Source of the DNA: Nostoc sp. NMS2
Lineage (GTDB): Bacteria; Cyanobacteriota; Cyanobacteriia; Cyanobacteriales; Nostocaceae
Length of the DNA: 64,000 nucleotides
NCBI RefSeq assembly: GCF_017115105.1
Contig: NZ_JABXKH010000064.1
Coordinates: 62,001-126,000, forward strand
Direction: 5' to 3'
Shown here: positions 38,796 through 48,810 of the stretch, one piece after another
Layout of the letters: every line of letters begins with the position of its first letter
How positions within the stretch are numbered: position 1 is the first letter of the stretch
Notes under the pieces: generated by a model
What the model was told of the DNA's origin: nothing
The model's input: the letters and a program-made list of their open reading frames with translations, nothing else
The model's database searches: none
Position numbers and translations under genes: made by a program

Positions 38796-40937
38796 ATGCC
38801 AATTACTACTGATTCTCCTTCGCCCCGTATTCCATCTGGAACTCGTGACTCGCGTAAGCACACCCCTAAAACAGATATGCGGGGACTTTACCAGAGAGCA
38901 ATTCGTGAGTCATTTGTCAAGCTCGATCCGCGAATTACTGTCAGAAACCCAGTTATGTTTGTTGTTTGGGTGGGGACAATTGTCACCTTTCTTGTTACCC
39001 TTAACCCAAATATGTTTGGCACAGTCCAGGCAGATATCAACCAACAACGCCTGTTAAATGGGTTGATTACCTTTATTCTCTTTTTCACCCTCGTTTTTGC
39101 CAACTTTGCCGAAGCTGTAGCTGAAGGACGTGGTAAAGCACAGGCTGATTCACTGCGATCGACGCGATCGGATACGATCGCTAATAAAATCCTCCCTGAT
39201 GGTTCCATACAACAAGTCAACTCTACAGAACTGCGACGGGGCGATTTGGTCAAGGTGAGTGCAAATAATATGATTCCCGCCGATGGGGATGTCATTAAAG
39301 GCATCGGCTCAGTAGATGAGTCTGCCATTACTGGGGAATCTGCCCCGGTATTGAAGCAACCAGGTACAGATATTGCTAGTTCGGTGACAGGCGGTACACG
39401 CCTACTCTCAGACGAGTTGACAATTCGCATTAGTGCCGATCCTGGTCAAGGCTTTATCGATCGCATGATTGCCTTGGTAGAAGGGGCACAACGCACCAAG
39501 ACTCCCAACGAGATTGCTTTGACGGTATTGTTGGCAGTGCTAACGCAGGTGTTCTTGATTGTGGTAGCAACTATGACACCCTTTGTTGGCTACATCGCTA
39601 GCTTTATTACCACTGCTTTTGGCGTTGAGGCAGGAAACAGTTTGCGGGCGGGTGCTAGCGTTGCTATCCTCATCTCGCTATTGGTAGCTTTGATTCCGAC
39701 AACTATTGGGGGATTGCTAAGTGCGATCGGTATTGCAGGCATGGATCGGGTTGCCCAATTTAACGTCATTGCTACCTCTGGTCGAGCAGTAGAAGCCTGC
39801 GGCGACATCAACACCCTGGTGCTGGATAAGACGGGTACAATCACCTTGGGGAACCGGATGGCTGATGAGTTTATTCCTCTGGACAATCACTCACTAGAGG
39901 ATGTGGCGCGAGTCTCTCTAGCTGCTAGCTTGTTTGACGATACGCCAGAGGGAAAGTCAATTGTGATATTGGCAGAAAAGTCTCAGGCTGCGGTAGATTT
40001 TAATATCGATAAAGCCGAAGGTGTGGAATTTACCGCCAAAACCCGGATGAGTGGCACAAATCTACCCGATGGCAAACAAATTCGCAAAGGAGCAGTGGAT
40101 GCCATTAAGGGGTTTGTCCGTTCTCGTGGCGGCTATGTTCCTGATGATATAGATGAAGCTTATGAGCGAGTTTCCCGATTAGGCGGTACACCTTTAGCTG
40201 TTTGCCAAGATGACAAAATTTATGGTGTCATCTACCTCAAAGATATTGTCAAACCTGGTCTGCGGGAACGATTTGACCAACTCCGCCGCATGGGTGTTCG
40301 TACCGTTATGCTTACAGGTGACAATCGAATTACCGCTTCGGTAATTGCTGAAGAGGCTGGGGTGGATGATTTCATTGCCGAAGCGACTCCAGAAGACAAA
40401 ATTGAGGTGATTCGCTCCGAACAATCTCAGGGTAAGCTGGTGGCAATGACCGGGGACGGCACTAACGATGCCCCTGCCTTAGCGCAAGCAAACGTCGGTG
40501 TGGCAATGAACTCTGGGACGCAAGCTGCCAAAGAAGCTGCTAACATGGTGGACTTAGACTCTGACCCCACAAAGCTAATTGACCTAGTAACCATAGGTAA
40601 ACAGTTGCTAATTACTCGTGGAGCCTTGACAACATTCTCCATCGCTAACGATATTGCCAAGTATTTTGCGATCATTCCGACTATCTTTGCGGCTGCTGGA
40701 ATCGGCGCACTGAATATTATGGGATTAAAGAGTGCCCAATCTGCGATCGTCTCGGCGCTGATTTATAATGCCTTGATTATTCCGGCACTAATTCCGCTAG
40801 CACTCAAAGGGGTAAAGTTTTTACCTTTAACAGCAGATCAACTGCTACGTCGCAACATCTTCATCTATGGCGTTGGTGGCATCATTGCTCCCTTTATTGC
40901 CATCAAATTAATAGATATTATCTTACCTTTGTCTTAA
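38796..40937 (+). CDS. kdpB: Potassium-transporting ATPase subunit B (P-type ATPase)
   Basis: 713 residues. This is the ATP-hydrolysing subunit. Phosphorylation site Asp344 in DKTGT, actuator motif TGES at 179-182, the hinge [15 protein letters not shown], and KdpB-type helices at both ends. The N-terminal 30 residues are a charged, Ser/Thr/Pro-rich extension. It is tightly followed by kdpG (6 bases). Confidence 0.97.
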   Translation: MPITTDSPSPRIPSGTRDSRKHTPKTDMRGLYQRAIRESFVKLDPRITVRNPVMFVVWVGTIVTFLVTLNPNMFGTVQADINQQRLLNGLITFILFFTLVFANFAEAVAEGRGKAQADSLRSTRSDTIANKILPDGSIQQVNSTELRRGDLVKVSANNMIPADGDVIKGIGSVDESAITGESAPVLKQPGTDIASSVTGGTRLLSDELTIRISADPGQGFIDRMIALVEGAQRTKTPNEIALTVLLAVLTQVFLIVVATMTPFVGYIASFITTAFGVEAGNSLRAGASVAILISLLVALIPTTIGGLLSAIGIAGMDRVAQFNVIATSGRAVEACGDINTLVLDKTGTITLGNRMADEFIPLDNHSLEDVARVSLAASLFDDTPEGKSIVILAEKSQAAVDFNIDKAEGVEFTAKTRMSGTNLPDGKQIRKGAVDAIKGFVRSRGGYVPDDIDEAYERVSRLGGTPLAVCQDDKIYGVIYLKDIVKPGLRERFDQLRRMGVRTVMLTGDNRITASVIAEEAGVDDFIAEATPEDKIEVIRSEQSQGKLVAMTGDGTNDAPALAQANVGVAMNSGTQAAKEAANMVDLDSDPTKLIDLVTIGKQLLITRGALTTFSIANDIAKYFAIIPTIFAAAGIGALNIMGLKSAQSAIVSALIYNALIIPALIPLALKGVKFLPLTADQLLRRNIFIYGVGGIIAPFIAIKLIDIILPLS

Positions 40938-40943
40938 TTTACT

Positions 40944-41213
40944 ATGAAACCCGTTCGCATCCGCCGCACTATCTTTGCATCCCAAGTAGTTGAAGAAATA
41001 ACCGATATTTGGTGTCAATGGCGCAGACAAAAGCTACCACTGTATTTATTCCTGGCGATGTGTTTCAACCTAGTGGTTGCACCTCTAGTTTATGCAGCTA
41101 CTAGCGAACAACTTTCCCGCAGTCAATCTTGGGGATTGGGACTGTTAGGACTAACGACACTGGGACTTTCCATCTATTTATTTTTTGTAATGTTTGTACC
41201 GGAGAAATTCTGA
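40944..41213 (+). CDS. kdpG: KdpG/KdpF-like small subunit
   Basis: 89 residues with two membrane helices (about 35-52 and 66-86). In Anabaena the kdp operon is described as kdpABGCD, with kdpG in this position. The C-terminal helix LGLTTLGLSIYLFFVMFVPEKF resembles KdpF, the 29-residue stabilising peptide of E. coli. The stop overlaps the kdpC start by one base (TGATG at 41211-41215), so the genes are translationally coupled. Confidence 0.85.
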   Translation: MKPVRIRRTIFASQVVEEITDIWCQWRRQKLPLYLFLAMCFNLVVAPLVYAATSEQLSRSQSWGLGLLGLTTLGLSIYLFFVMFVPEKF

Positions 41214-41851
41214 TGAGTTTTGCACGTGAAGCTAGCAGAGCTATTCGTTCTACTTTAGTACTCTGGGTAATCGGTGCGATTATTTATCCTTTTGCAATGA
41301 TTGCCATTGGGCAGATTGTGTTTCCGTTTCAAGCAAATGGTAGTCTGCTGACAAATAGCACAGGTCAAGTTGTAGGTTCTGCCTTGATTGGTCAACCTTT
41401 TACTAGCGATCGCTATTTTAACAGCCGTCCCAGTACCACCAGTTACAGCACAGCCGATCCCAAAAAGGATGATGCGGGAGTTTTGAAAACTGGGGTTTCT
41501 GGTGCTAGTAACTTGGCTCCCAGTAATCCCGCATTACTGGAACGCATCAAAGGTAAAGATGATCCAGACCCCAGCAAAAAAATTGAAGGCGATCTGACTC
41601 GTCTGAAAACAGCAGGTGTACAGCCGACTGGCGATTTAGTCTACACCTCTGGTTCTAGCCTTGACCCCCACATTACCCCGAAAGCTGCGATCGCGCAAAT
41701 TGCGCGAGTAGCCAAGGCCCGAGGATTTCAGCCGAACCAACTAGAAACTTTGATTTCCCAAAACACCGATGGTCGCTTTCTCGGCATCTTTGGCGAACCT
41801 GGAGTTAATGTGTTGAAGCTGAATTTAGCTCTGGATCAGATTAAGAAATAA
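41213..41851 (+). CDS. kdpC: Potassium-transporting ATPase subunit C
   Basis: 212 residues from ATG 41213; an upstream start at 41129 overlaps kdpG in another frame and is rejected. One membrane helix near the N-terminus (LVLWVIGAIIYPFAMIAIGQIVF) and a periplasmic domain with the family blocks SALIGQPFTSDRYFNSRPS, LAPSNPALLERIKG, DLVYTSGSSLDPHITPKAA, and GFLGEPGVNVLKLNLAL-like FGEPGVNVLKLN. It raises the nucleotide affinity of the pump. No kdpD or kdpE follows. Confidence 0.96.
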   Translation: MSFAREASRAIRSTLVLWVIGAIIYPFAMIAIGQIVFPFQANGSLLTNSTGQVVGSALIGQPFTSDRYFNSRPSTTSYSTADPKKDDAGVLKTGVSGASNLAPSNPALLERIKGKDDPDPSKKIEGDLTRLKTAGVQPTGDLVYTSGSSLDPHITPKAAIAQIARVAKARGFQPNQLETLISQNTDGRFLGIFGEPGVNVLKLNLALDQIKK

Positions 41852-41878
41852 AGCTAAAGAAAAATCTAAGACTCACTC

Positions 41879-41919
41879 AGATCCCCAACTTCGTAAAAGT
41901 TGTTGGGGATCTCTTTTTT
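41879..41919 (+). terminator. Factor-independent terminator of the kdp operon
   Basis: AGATCCCCAAC and GTTGGGGATCT pair around a loop with extra AACTT/AAGTT pairing, followed by CTTTTTT. It is 27 bases after the kdpC stop. Confidence 0.8.
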
Positions 41920-42785
41920 CATGATTAATTAAGTTAGGATTTACGCCCACAATGTCAAAATCTTATTCTTACGTAGGAACAATTCATGAATTGCCCCTAC
42001 CGATTGGACTTTTACGTAAGCCCTAATAAGTAAAACTATATCTCTAAATATATGCCTATTTAAAATCATCTAATCCATTTTATATATCTGCAAAATATAT
42101 CTGTAATAAAATATTTTTTGTGTAAAGTATTGCACAATACTATTAGAGTTAAAAAAATTGTTTTTATTAAAACTCAGTTTATGGGTGGGCAAAGAATTAG
42201 AGCTAGTCAGACTATTCTCACCGAATCGATTGTAATCGTTGAGACTCCACCCATATTATAAGGAGATTGGTTAGCAACAGGAGTTTCTACACTTTTGGTT
42301 ACTCGGATGAAGCCAGAAACTACCGCTTGGAATGCTGTTGTTCTCAACTATTACAGATTAATCCAGATTCATAAGATTGAATTTATTACCTCTCCTTGGA
42401 GTGGTAACAGTAATACAGACACAGTTAGCAATCAGGTAGCAAGTGAGTTAATATTTCTGATTTATTTTCAATGGCGAATTTCTTCCAAAATCTGAGATGG
42501 AAACCAAGCAAAACACTAGTTTGTCGCTAGCTGAAAATGTTTAATTTAGATGACCTTGCCTAAATCGGAGTCTGACTAAATTTCTTGTTTTTAACAAAGT
42601 TTAGGCGTTTAATTCCCCTGCCTCTACAGGCAGAAAGTTTTGGGTCGGGGTGTCTTGCAAAGTTGCTCCTCTACAGCGCTTCGCGCATCCTGTGGCGGGG
42701 GAGACCCCAAGACCGCACTTGGCGCTAAATCCCCGTCACAAAACTTAATTACGAATTACGAATTACGAATTACGAATTATTTAAT
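41920..42785. other. 866-base region downstream of kdpC without an accepted gene
   Basis: Contains an AATTCATGAATTGCCCC repeat near 41985, an AT-rich stretch, a paired-end stem (42181-42254), and GC-rich repeat sequence 42640-42745 followed by AATTACG heptamers (42748-42780). Short frames at 42295-42495 and 42640-42852 are not credible. Confidence 0.5.
42181..42254. other. Possible structured leader: long-range stem with inner hairpin
   Basis: ATGGGTGG (42181-42188) pairs with CCACCCAT (42247-42254); CGATT/AATCG (42227-42238) forms an inner hairpin. AAGGAG follows at 42261. No downstream gene is certain. Confidence 0.3.
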
Positions 42786-43184
42786 ATGTATACTTCGCGG
42801 CTTCTTCAAGTTTATATATCCACCCAAAAAAGTGTTTGTCAGTCTACTCTGATTGAAGCAAACCTGGCAAACACAACACATAAAGACACAAAACTACACG
42901 AAGGAGATATTCCTTTGATAGCAGTGTTTTTGGCTCACATTTCCTTTATGATTGTTTGGGCAATTGTCGTTTATCTCGTTTCATCTTTCTGCAAAGCACT
43001 AGAAGATCCCCCAGAAAATGCGGTGCAAGATAAAGACGAAATAGTAAGCATCAAACATATACAGCAACATCCCTGTAAAAGCTGCCAATTTTTTAATAAA
43101 AACTCTTATCTAAAGTGTGCAGTAAACCCTGCCACTACTCTAACTAAAGAAGCGCTCAATTGCTCTGACTACATTCCTAAATAG
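42786..43184 (+). CDS. Small membrane protein with C-terminal cysteine motif
   Basis: 132 residues. A variable N-terminus, one membrane helix at about 42-66 (IPLIAVFLAHISFMIVWAIVVYLV), and a C-terminal soluble part with four cysteines in HPCKSCQFFNKNSYLKCAVNP and NCSDY, a pattern that could bind a metal. I know the C-terminal motif only from hypothetical cyanobacterial proteins. The true start may be downstream because the first 35 residues directly follow the repeat block. Function unknown. Confidence 0.6.
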   Translation: MYTSRLLQVYISTQKSVCQSTLIEANLANTTHKDTKLHEGDIPLIAVFLAHISFMIVWAIVVYLVSSFCKALEDPPENAVQDKDEIVSIKHIQQHPCKSCQFFNKNSYLKCAVNPATTLTKEALNCSDYIPK

Positions 43185-43758
43185 TTTAGTCCGTCTATGG
43201 CGAAGCTTCTCGATTATATTTTAAGATTTTGTGCAAATCTTCCTCACCCTGTTCTTGGTTGTGATGTTAGTAGCAATCCCAGGACACTATTTAGCCAAAG
43301 TCTACTCTAGTTGAAATTTGTTACCTTTACAAAAATCAAAAGGATTTACGGCAAATTAGAGTCAAGAACAAGAAGCTAAAGTCCAAAAATGGCGCAAAAT
43401 TAAGCTAAATTCAATCATAAGCTCTAATCTGGCAAACGAGACGTAAGCCCATAAGGTTCAGTTAAGGTTAAAACTATTTGTCAAAGTTATTTTTTTAACG
43501 AACCGCAAAGGACGCATTCGCGTAGCGTCTCGTAGAGAAGGACGCAAAGGAAGAGAAGAAAGAGAAGGAAGAAATGCTTAACTAGAAGTGTATTGAGACA
43601 TAAGCAAGACTTTACGATTCTTCATCCGTAAAAATTGTGTCAGATATAGCTTACGTAACAGCAATCTGATAAGATTTCAAACAAGTAGAATAACTGCTTG
43701 TTATCTTTTTCTTTAACCCATTGATTTCGGGTATTTTTTAGGAAAGGAAAATCAAAAA
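43185..43758. other. 574-base spacer before the porin gene
   Basis: Holds a 27-codon KdpA-like remnant (43231-43314) and a dispersed repeat at about 43465-43580 (AACGAACCGCAAAGGACGC to GAAATGCTTAACT) that recurs near 48403-48495. A ribosome-binding site AGGAAAGGA precedes the porin ATG. Confidence 0.55.
43231..43314 (+). pseudogene. Short membrane-helix frame resembling the KdpA N-terminus
   Basis: GTG 43231 to TGA 43312-43314, 27 residues. By eye it lines up with KdpA residues 5-31 of this window: Q-I-x-L-T-L, a hydrophobic run, then G-x-Y-x-A-x-V-Y. It is either a remnant of a second kdpA or an independent KdpF-size peptide. Rated low because the match is short and hydrophobic. Confidence 0.3.
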
Positions 43759-45534
43759 ATGTCTCATCTATTGTGGAAAGCTCTGGTACTAAGTCCAGTA
43801 GTTTTGGGAGTGACGGTGTTAGTTTCCGCTAGGGCTATAGCTATTGAAGTAGCAGGATCTTCTGAAGATATAAAGGCAAAAACTGCTCAGACAGAAGCAC
43901 CAATATCTTCTGATGCTTCAACATTTATTCAAACAGAGCCACCAAAAGTTAATCAGCTATTGGTTGCCCAAAAGACTGATGACAATAAGGTTTTAGAAGA
44001 GGTTAACCGCTACAGCAGTGAGGGTAAGAACCAAAATTCACTGTCTCAAGTTACATCAGTTTCTCAGTTTTCTGATGTACAGCCGACTGACTGGGCGTTC
44101 CAAGCCTTACAATCCTTGGTTGAACGCTATGGTTGTATTGCTGGATACCCAAATTCTACTTACCGTGGTAATCGGGCATTGACTCGTTATGAATTTGCCG
44201 CAGGTTTGAATGCTTGTTTAGATCGGGTTAATGAACTGATTGCCACAGCGACTGCTGACTTGGTGACAAAACAAGATTTAGCAACCCTCCAGCGTTTGCA
44301 AGAAGAATTCTCGGCAGAACTAGCAACTTTACGTGGTCGAGTTGATGCTGTAGAAGCACGGACTGCTGAACTAGAAGCAAATCAGTTTTCTACTACCACA
44401 AAATTGGTAGGTGAAGCTATTTTTGCCGTTAGTGATATTTTTGGTGGTAACACTGGCGATGCTAATAATACTGTTTTCCAAGATAGAGTACGTTTAGACC
44501 TGCAAACCAGCTTCACAGGTAAAGACCTTTTACACACCCGTCTTGCAGCCGGTAATGCACAAGCCTTTTCACTAAGGGATAACGCTAATGGGGTTCTCAA
44601 TAGTGCTGAAGGTACACAAACCCTTCAAATCGGTAGCAGTGGTAACAACGGTGTCAATATAGACTGGTTGGCGTATTACGTACCCATAGGTCCAGTTGAA
44701 GCTTACTTTGCGGCTACCGGAGGTATTCATAGCGATTATGCTGCCACTAACAACCCTTACTTTGAAGACTATGACGGTGGTAACGGTGCTTTGTCTACCT
44801 TTGCTTCTGAAAGTCCCATCTATCGGATTGGTGGTGGTGCAGGTGCTGCATTGACTATACCTTTTAGTAGCGGTGGCAGCTTTTTCAAACCAAGTTCATT
44901 GACTGTTGGTTACTTGGCATCAAATGCTAATAATCCTGGAGGAAATCAAGGTTTGTTGGAGGGTAACTATGCCGCTCTTGGGCAGTTGAACTTTAGTGTT
45001 GGCGATCGCTTGGCGATCGCTGCTACCTACGTTCACGGCTATCATGGTGCTGGAGGCGGTAATTTATTTGATCTAGGTGGTGGTTTGGGTAGTGCTAACC
45101 GCGTCGTAGGTACTAATCAGGCTAACACCCTAAGTACCCTCAACGCATCTTCCAGTAATTCTTACGGTATAGAAGCAGCCTTCAGACCCAGCGACAAACT
45201 ATCAATTAGTGGCTTCATTTCTTACCATGATGTCACAGGCTTTGGTGCTGGTGATGATTATGAAGCTTGGAGCTACGGTCTGGGGGTAGCGTTACCTGAC
45301 TTCGGTAAAAAAGGTAACGTTTTAGGTATTTTTGCTGGTGCAGAACCATATTCGTTTAACCGACCAGGTTTTGCTGGTAATGATATCCCTTATCACTTTG
45401 AAGGTTTCTACAAGTATCGCGTGTCAGATAACATTTCAATTACCCCTGGTGTCATCTGGTTGACCTCTCCTGGTCAAAGCAGCGCTAACGACGATGCAAT
45501 TATCGGTACTCTGAGAACAACTTTCACCTTTTAA
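43759..45534 (+). CDS. SLH-domain OprB-type outer-membrane porin
   Basis: 591 residues. Signal peptide about 1-28, a linker, one SLH domain at about 105-160 (SDVQPTDWAFQALQSLVERYGCIAGYPNSTYRGNRALTRYEFA) that ties the outer membrane to peptidoglycan, a coiled coil at about 165-205, and an OprB-type beta-barrel to the end. It ends in Phe (TTFTF), the outer-membrane assembly signal. Family members are annotated as iron or small-solute porins. The same family reappears partially at 63411. A ribosome-binding site AGGAAAGGA precedes the ATG. Confidence 0.92.
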   Translation: MSHLLWKALVLSPVVLGVTVLVSARAIAIEVAGSSEDIKAKTAQTEAPISSDASTFIQTEPPKVNQLLVAQKTDDNKVLEEVNRYSSEGKNQNSLSQVTSVSQFSDVQPTDWAFQALQSLVERYGCIAGYPNSTYRGNRALTRYEFAAGLNACLDRVNELIATATADLVTKQDLATLQRLQEEFSAELATLRGRVDAVEARTAELEANQFSTTTKLVGEAIFAVSDIFGGNTGDANNTVFQDRVRLDLQTSFTGKDLLHTRLAAGNAQAFSLRDNANGVLNSAEGTQTLQIGSSGNNGVNIDWLAYYVPIGPVEAYFAATGGIHSDYAATNNPYFEDYDGGNGALSTFASESPIYRIGGGAGAALTIPFSSGGSFFKPSSLTVGYLASNANNPGGNQGLLEGNYAALGQLNFSVGDRLAIAATYVHGYHGAGGGNLFDLGGGLGSANRVVGTNQANTLSTLNASSSNSYGIEAAFRPSDKLSISGFISYHDVTGFGAGDDYEAWSYGLGVALPDFGKKGNVLGIFAGAEPYSFNRPGFAGNDIPYHFEGFYKYRVSDNISITPGVIWLTSPGQSSANDDAIIGTLRTTFTF

Positions 45535-46059
45535 CAAGAGAGACAGTTCTAGAGTATGGGCAGTCTTGCTAGAAGAATACTGCCCGATGCTCTCTACCAG
45601 ACGCTCTTGCTAAGTAGACCGGCGCAATTAAAGCTAACTGGTAAAGGCTGTCATTGGTCACTTGTACTGAGCGACTTGTGCCGAGCGAAGCCGAGGTAAG
45701 CCGAAGTATTGGTCATTAGTAAGGGCTTTAAGCCTATTTACGTTTCGTAACATACTTAGTTTTTTCGCGCCAGCTTACTTAGCAAGATCCCCGTAGGAAG
45801 GAGTACGCGGACTCGCTCTAAGCGATCGCACGCATAGCGTCTCTACAAGCAGCTATGTCTTTGGCAAAGCCTCTTGTAGAGAAAGCTTTGCGTTGCGCTA
45901 TCTTCCTCTCCTGCCCCCTGCCCCCTGCCCCCTGCCTTCTGAATTAGTCTCCTAGAGTGCCAGGCATACCAGCAAAGATGATTCGACATCCAGCTTAAGG
46001 GCTGTGATATTATGGGAGACTGCTACATACATTTAGAAAAACTAGAAATTGAATCAATC
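45535..46059. other. 525-base spacer between porin and rpsO
   Basis: Has a weak hairpin GGGCAGT/ACTGCCC at 45558-45585, an ACTTGTACTGAGCG-type repeat (45659-45720), and a block of GCG-rich dispersed repeat (45775-45900) with CTGCCCC units. The rpsO promoter should lie after about 45940. Confidence 0.55.
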
Positions 46060-46329
46060 ATGGCCCTGACGCAACTGCGGAAACAAGAAATAATTTCCAA
46101 TTACCAAGTTCACGAAACCGACACTGGTTCGGCTGATGTCCAAGTTGCCATGCTAACTGAGCGGATTAACCGCCTCAGCGAACATCTCCAGGCAAATAAA
46201 AAAGACCATTCTTCTCGACGGGGACTGTTGAAGCTAATTGGTCAGCGTAAGCGTCTTTTAGCCTACATATCGCAGGAAAGTCGGGAAAAGTATCAAGCTT
46301 TAATCGCTCGCCTCGGTATTCGTGGATAG
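46060..46329 (+). CDS. rpsO: 30S ribosomal protein S15
   Basis: 89 residues from ATG 46060, the exact usual S15 length; the upstream start at 46012 adds 16 non-family residues. S15 binds the central domain of 16S rRNA early in 30S assembly. Signature blocks are [40 protein letters not shown], and [10 protein letters not shown]. It is followed by the PAM68-like gene after 12 bases. Confidence 0.97.
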   Translation: MALTQLRKQEIISNYQVHETDTGSADVQVAMLTERINRLSEHLQANKKDHSSRRGLLKLIGQRKRLLAYISQESREKYQALIARLGIRG

Positions 46330-46341
46330 GGACTAACGCTT

Positions 46342-46812
46342 ATGTCTGCTGAAGAATCTGAACGCAGTCGCTTGCCCTTTGAACCAAATAAAAAGCGCCA
46401 AAAACCCGCCAAAACTCAAAGTAAACCAGCAGCACAGCCACAAGAATCTGGCAAACAGGCTGATAGAAAACCGACTTACACCAAAGAAGAGATGGCTATT
46501 CCCCAAATAGTCAGCCAGAGAATGATCCGACGGGTAGCTGGTTTCTGTGGCGTACCAACAGCTTTGGGCATTACCAGCCTGGTTGTTAGCTATCTGCTTG
46601 CTATCTACTCCGATATCCAACTACCTCCCATCGCCGTGTTATTGGTGAACATGGGATTATTTGGTTTGGGAGTCTTAGGGATAACTTATGGCGTTCTCTC
46701 TGCCTCTTGGGATGAAGAAAGAGTTGGAAGTTTGCTTGGTTTGGGTGAGTTCAACACCAATTGGGGACGAATGGTGACAGTTTGGCGCGAAACTCGGCAA
46801 AAAAACTCATAA
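46342..46812 (+). CDS. PAM68-like photosystem II assembly protein
   Basis: 156 residues. A basic, Lys/Pro/Gln-rich N-terminus (1-60), two membrane helices (about 75-95 and 102-122) with RVAGFCGVPTALGITSLVVSYLL, and a short C-terminus ending in GEFNTNWGRMVTVWRETRQ. This matches the PAM68 family that helps insert early photosystem II parts in the thylakoid. It lies 12 bases after rpsO, a conserved arrangement in cyanobacteria. Confidence 0.88.
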   Translation: MSAEESERSRLPFEPNKKRQKPAKTQSKPAAQPQESGKQADRKPTYTKEEMAIPQIVSQRMIRRVAGFCGVPTALGITSLVVSYLLAIYSDIQLPPIAVLLVNMGLFGLGVLGITYGVLSASWDEERVGSLLGLGEFNTNWGRMVTVWRETRQKNS

Positions 46813-47093
46813 TTAATGGCGCTCAGATATTAGGTAACTGCGGTATTGGGTAAATGAAGAAGTGAATGTTGAAGTTGAAATTTTATAACTTCAATATTGC
46901 TAATTAAAATTATATAATCTTTTTATACCTACATCCAGCTACCCAGTAGTAAAACTACTGACTGAGCGCTATAATTTTGTCTATTTATTTTGTAAATAAA
47001 TTTTGTTTTTAACTATTCGTAATTAGGGTAATAGGCAACAATAAAGTTAGCCCATTTACAAAAAATTTTACTCAATTAATCAGGAACTTTAAC

Positions 47094-48152
47094 ATGATTA
47101 TAGTAATGAAAAGTGGTTCTCCAGAAGCGGAAATAAACCGCATTGATGAGGAACTAACTAGCTGGGGGCTAACTCCAGAAAAAATTGTTGGTCAACATAA
47201 AGTAGTTATTGGTCTTGTAGGTGAAACTGCCAGCTTAGACCCATTGCAAATTCAGGAACTTAGCCCCTGGATTGAGCAGGTGTTACGGGTAGAGCAGCCT
47301 TACAAACGAGCCAGTCGCCAGTACCGTCACGGTGAAGCTTCGGAAGTAGTAGTTAATACTCCTAATGGAGCAGTGGTATTTGGTGAACATCAGCCTTTGG
47401 TAGTCGTTGCCGGCCCCTGCTCAGTAGAAAATGAAGAAATGATTGTAGAGACAGCACGGCGCGTCAAGACGGCGGGAGCAAAGTTTTTGCGCGGTGGGGC
47501 ATACAAACCCCGAACTTCACCTTACGCCTTCCAAGGACACGGCGAGAGTGCCTTGGATTTATTAGCAATGGCGCGGGAAGTCAGTGGACTAGGTATTATT
47601 ACAGAAGTGATGGATGCGGCTGACCTGGATAAAATTGCCGAAGTTGCTGACGTGATTCAGGTAGGAGCAAGAAATATGCAGAATTTCTCCTTGCTCAAAA
47701 AAGTGGGAGCGCAGCCGAAACCAGTTCTCTTGAAGCGGGGAATGGCGGCTACTATTGAAGATTGGTTGATGGCAGCCGAGTATATTTTGGCATCTGGCAA
47801 TCCCAATGTAATTTTGTGTGAAAGGGGAATACGTACCTTTGACCGCCAATATACGCGAAATACGCTGGATTTATCGGTAGTGCCAGTATTGCGAAAGCTG
47901 ACTCACCTGCCAATTATGATTGATCCTAGCCACGGCGTAGGGTGGTCTGAGTTTGTGCCTTCAATGGCAATGGCTGCGATCGCAGCTGGCACAGATTCTC
48001 TTATGATAGAGGTTCATCCCAACCCTGCCAAAGCTTTATCCGACGGCCCCCAATCTGTGACACCAGACCGTTTTGATAAATTAATGCAAGAATTAGCAGT
48101 AATTGGTAAGGCGGTAGGACGCTGGCAGCAACCAGCAGTAGCTCTAGCTTAA
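47094..48152 (+). CDS. aroF: 3-deoxy-7-phosphoheptulonate synthase (DAHP synthase, type I beta)
   Basis: 352 residues. It joins phosphoenolpyruvate and erythrose-4-phosphate in the first step of the shikimate pathway. The N-terminal ferredoxin-like regulatory domain (1-75) with SPEAEINRIDEEL marks the I beta group with feedback control. The barrel has GPCSVENEEM, RGGAYKPRTSPYAFQG, EVMDAADLDKI, CERGIRTFD, and DPSHGVG. It ends with a factor-independent terminator at 48307-48342. Confidence 0.95.
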   Translation: MIIVMKSGSPEAEINRIDEELTSWGLTPEKIVGQHKVVIGLVGETASLDPLQIQELSPWIEQVLRVEQPYKRASRQYRHGEASEVVVNTPNGAVVFGEHQPLVVVAGPCSVENEEMIVETARRVKTAGAKFLRGGAYKPRTSPYAFQGHGESALDLLAMAREVSGLGIITEVMDAADLDKIAEVADVIQVGARNMQNFSLLKKVGAQPKPVLLKRGMAATIEDWLMAAEYILASGNPNVILCERGIRTFDRQYTRNTLDLSVVPVLRKLTHLPIMIDPSHGVGWSEFVPSMAMAAIAAGTDSLMIEVHPNPAKALSDGPQSVTPDRFDKLMQELAVIGKAVGRWQQPAVALA

Positions 48153-48306
48153 AATTCAGTTGCAACTTGTTACTAGGCATAAATAAATTAAAGTTTGTAG
48201 TCAGGACTTTAGTCCTAGTAAATCTGAAGAAGCGATGAATCGCTCACTACAAACTAAGTTTTTTATATGTTTAATTATGCCTACCTATTTATTTTAAATA
48301 TGAAAT

Positions 48307-48342
48307 AATCCCCCTTTAAAATATTTCTAAAGGGGGATTTTT
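48307..48342 (+). terminator. Factor-independent terminator downstream of aroF
   Basis: 12-base-pair stem AATCCCCCTTTA/TAAAGGGGGATT with a 9-base loop and a run of T. It lies 155 bases after the stop. Confidence 0.8.
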
Positions 48343-48810
48343 AAACACTAACTAAACCTATTAAAAAAATAACTCTGCAATCAATATTGATAGGCCAATA
48401 CGCTTGGGTTAAGGCTAAAACTCTGTTATCCAAGTCAATTTTTTAACGAACCGCCAAGGCGCAGAGTCCGCAGAGAGAAGAAAGAAATGCTTAACTGAAC
48501 GCAATTGGTAAAATCAGTGCTGCACTAGCAAGCATTCTTTTAATACTCATTGGCAAATTTTCCTTCTATTATGTAGACATCAAAGAGATTAATTTTTCGT
48601 AAAATCTTAATCTCTTTGACAAGTAAATAATAGGACTGAAAATAGATATACACTAGTGAAAAAGGTAATTAGTTCAACCGTGACCGATGTCATAGTTGAA
48701 GAATAATTCAGAAGTCAGAATCAAGATGCCCACCTTATCTTTGCTACCTAAAAAAAGGACGGATAAAATACCCATCCCAAAAAATTCACTTTGACTCAAT
48801 AGCAAAACTT
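48343..48810. other. Spacer with a dispersed repeat and a truncated signal-peptide frame
   Basis: Repeat of the AACGAACCGC type at 48403-48495 (compare 43465), a 19-codon minus-strand frame (48491-48550), and a 12-base-pair hairpin (48581-48618). Otherwise AT-rich. Confidence 0.55.
48491..48550 (-). pseudogene. Remnant of a secreted protein: signal peptide only
   Basis: ATG 48548-48550 preceded by GAAGGA, followed by 19 codons that read as a signal peptide (MSIKRMLASAALILPIAF), then TAA supplied by a dispersed repeat. The mature part of the protein is gone. A hairpin CAAAGAGATTAA/TTAATCTCTTTG lies in its leader. Confidence 0.4.

Noticed and set aside
38888..40675. Long antisense frames over kdpB
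   Set aside because: Typical antisense openness of a GC-richer conserved gene.
43500..43560. Possible insertion-sequence end near GCATTCGCGTAGCGTCTCG
   Set aside because: Same short units occur in many dispersed repeats here; no transposase or target duplication.
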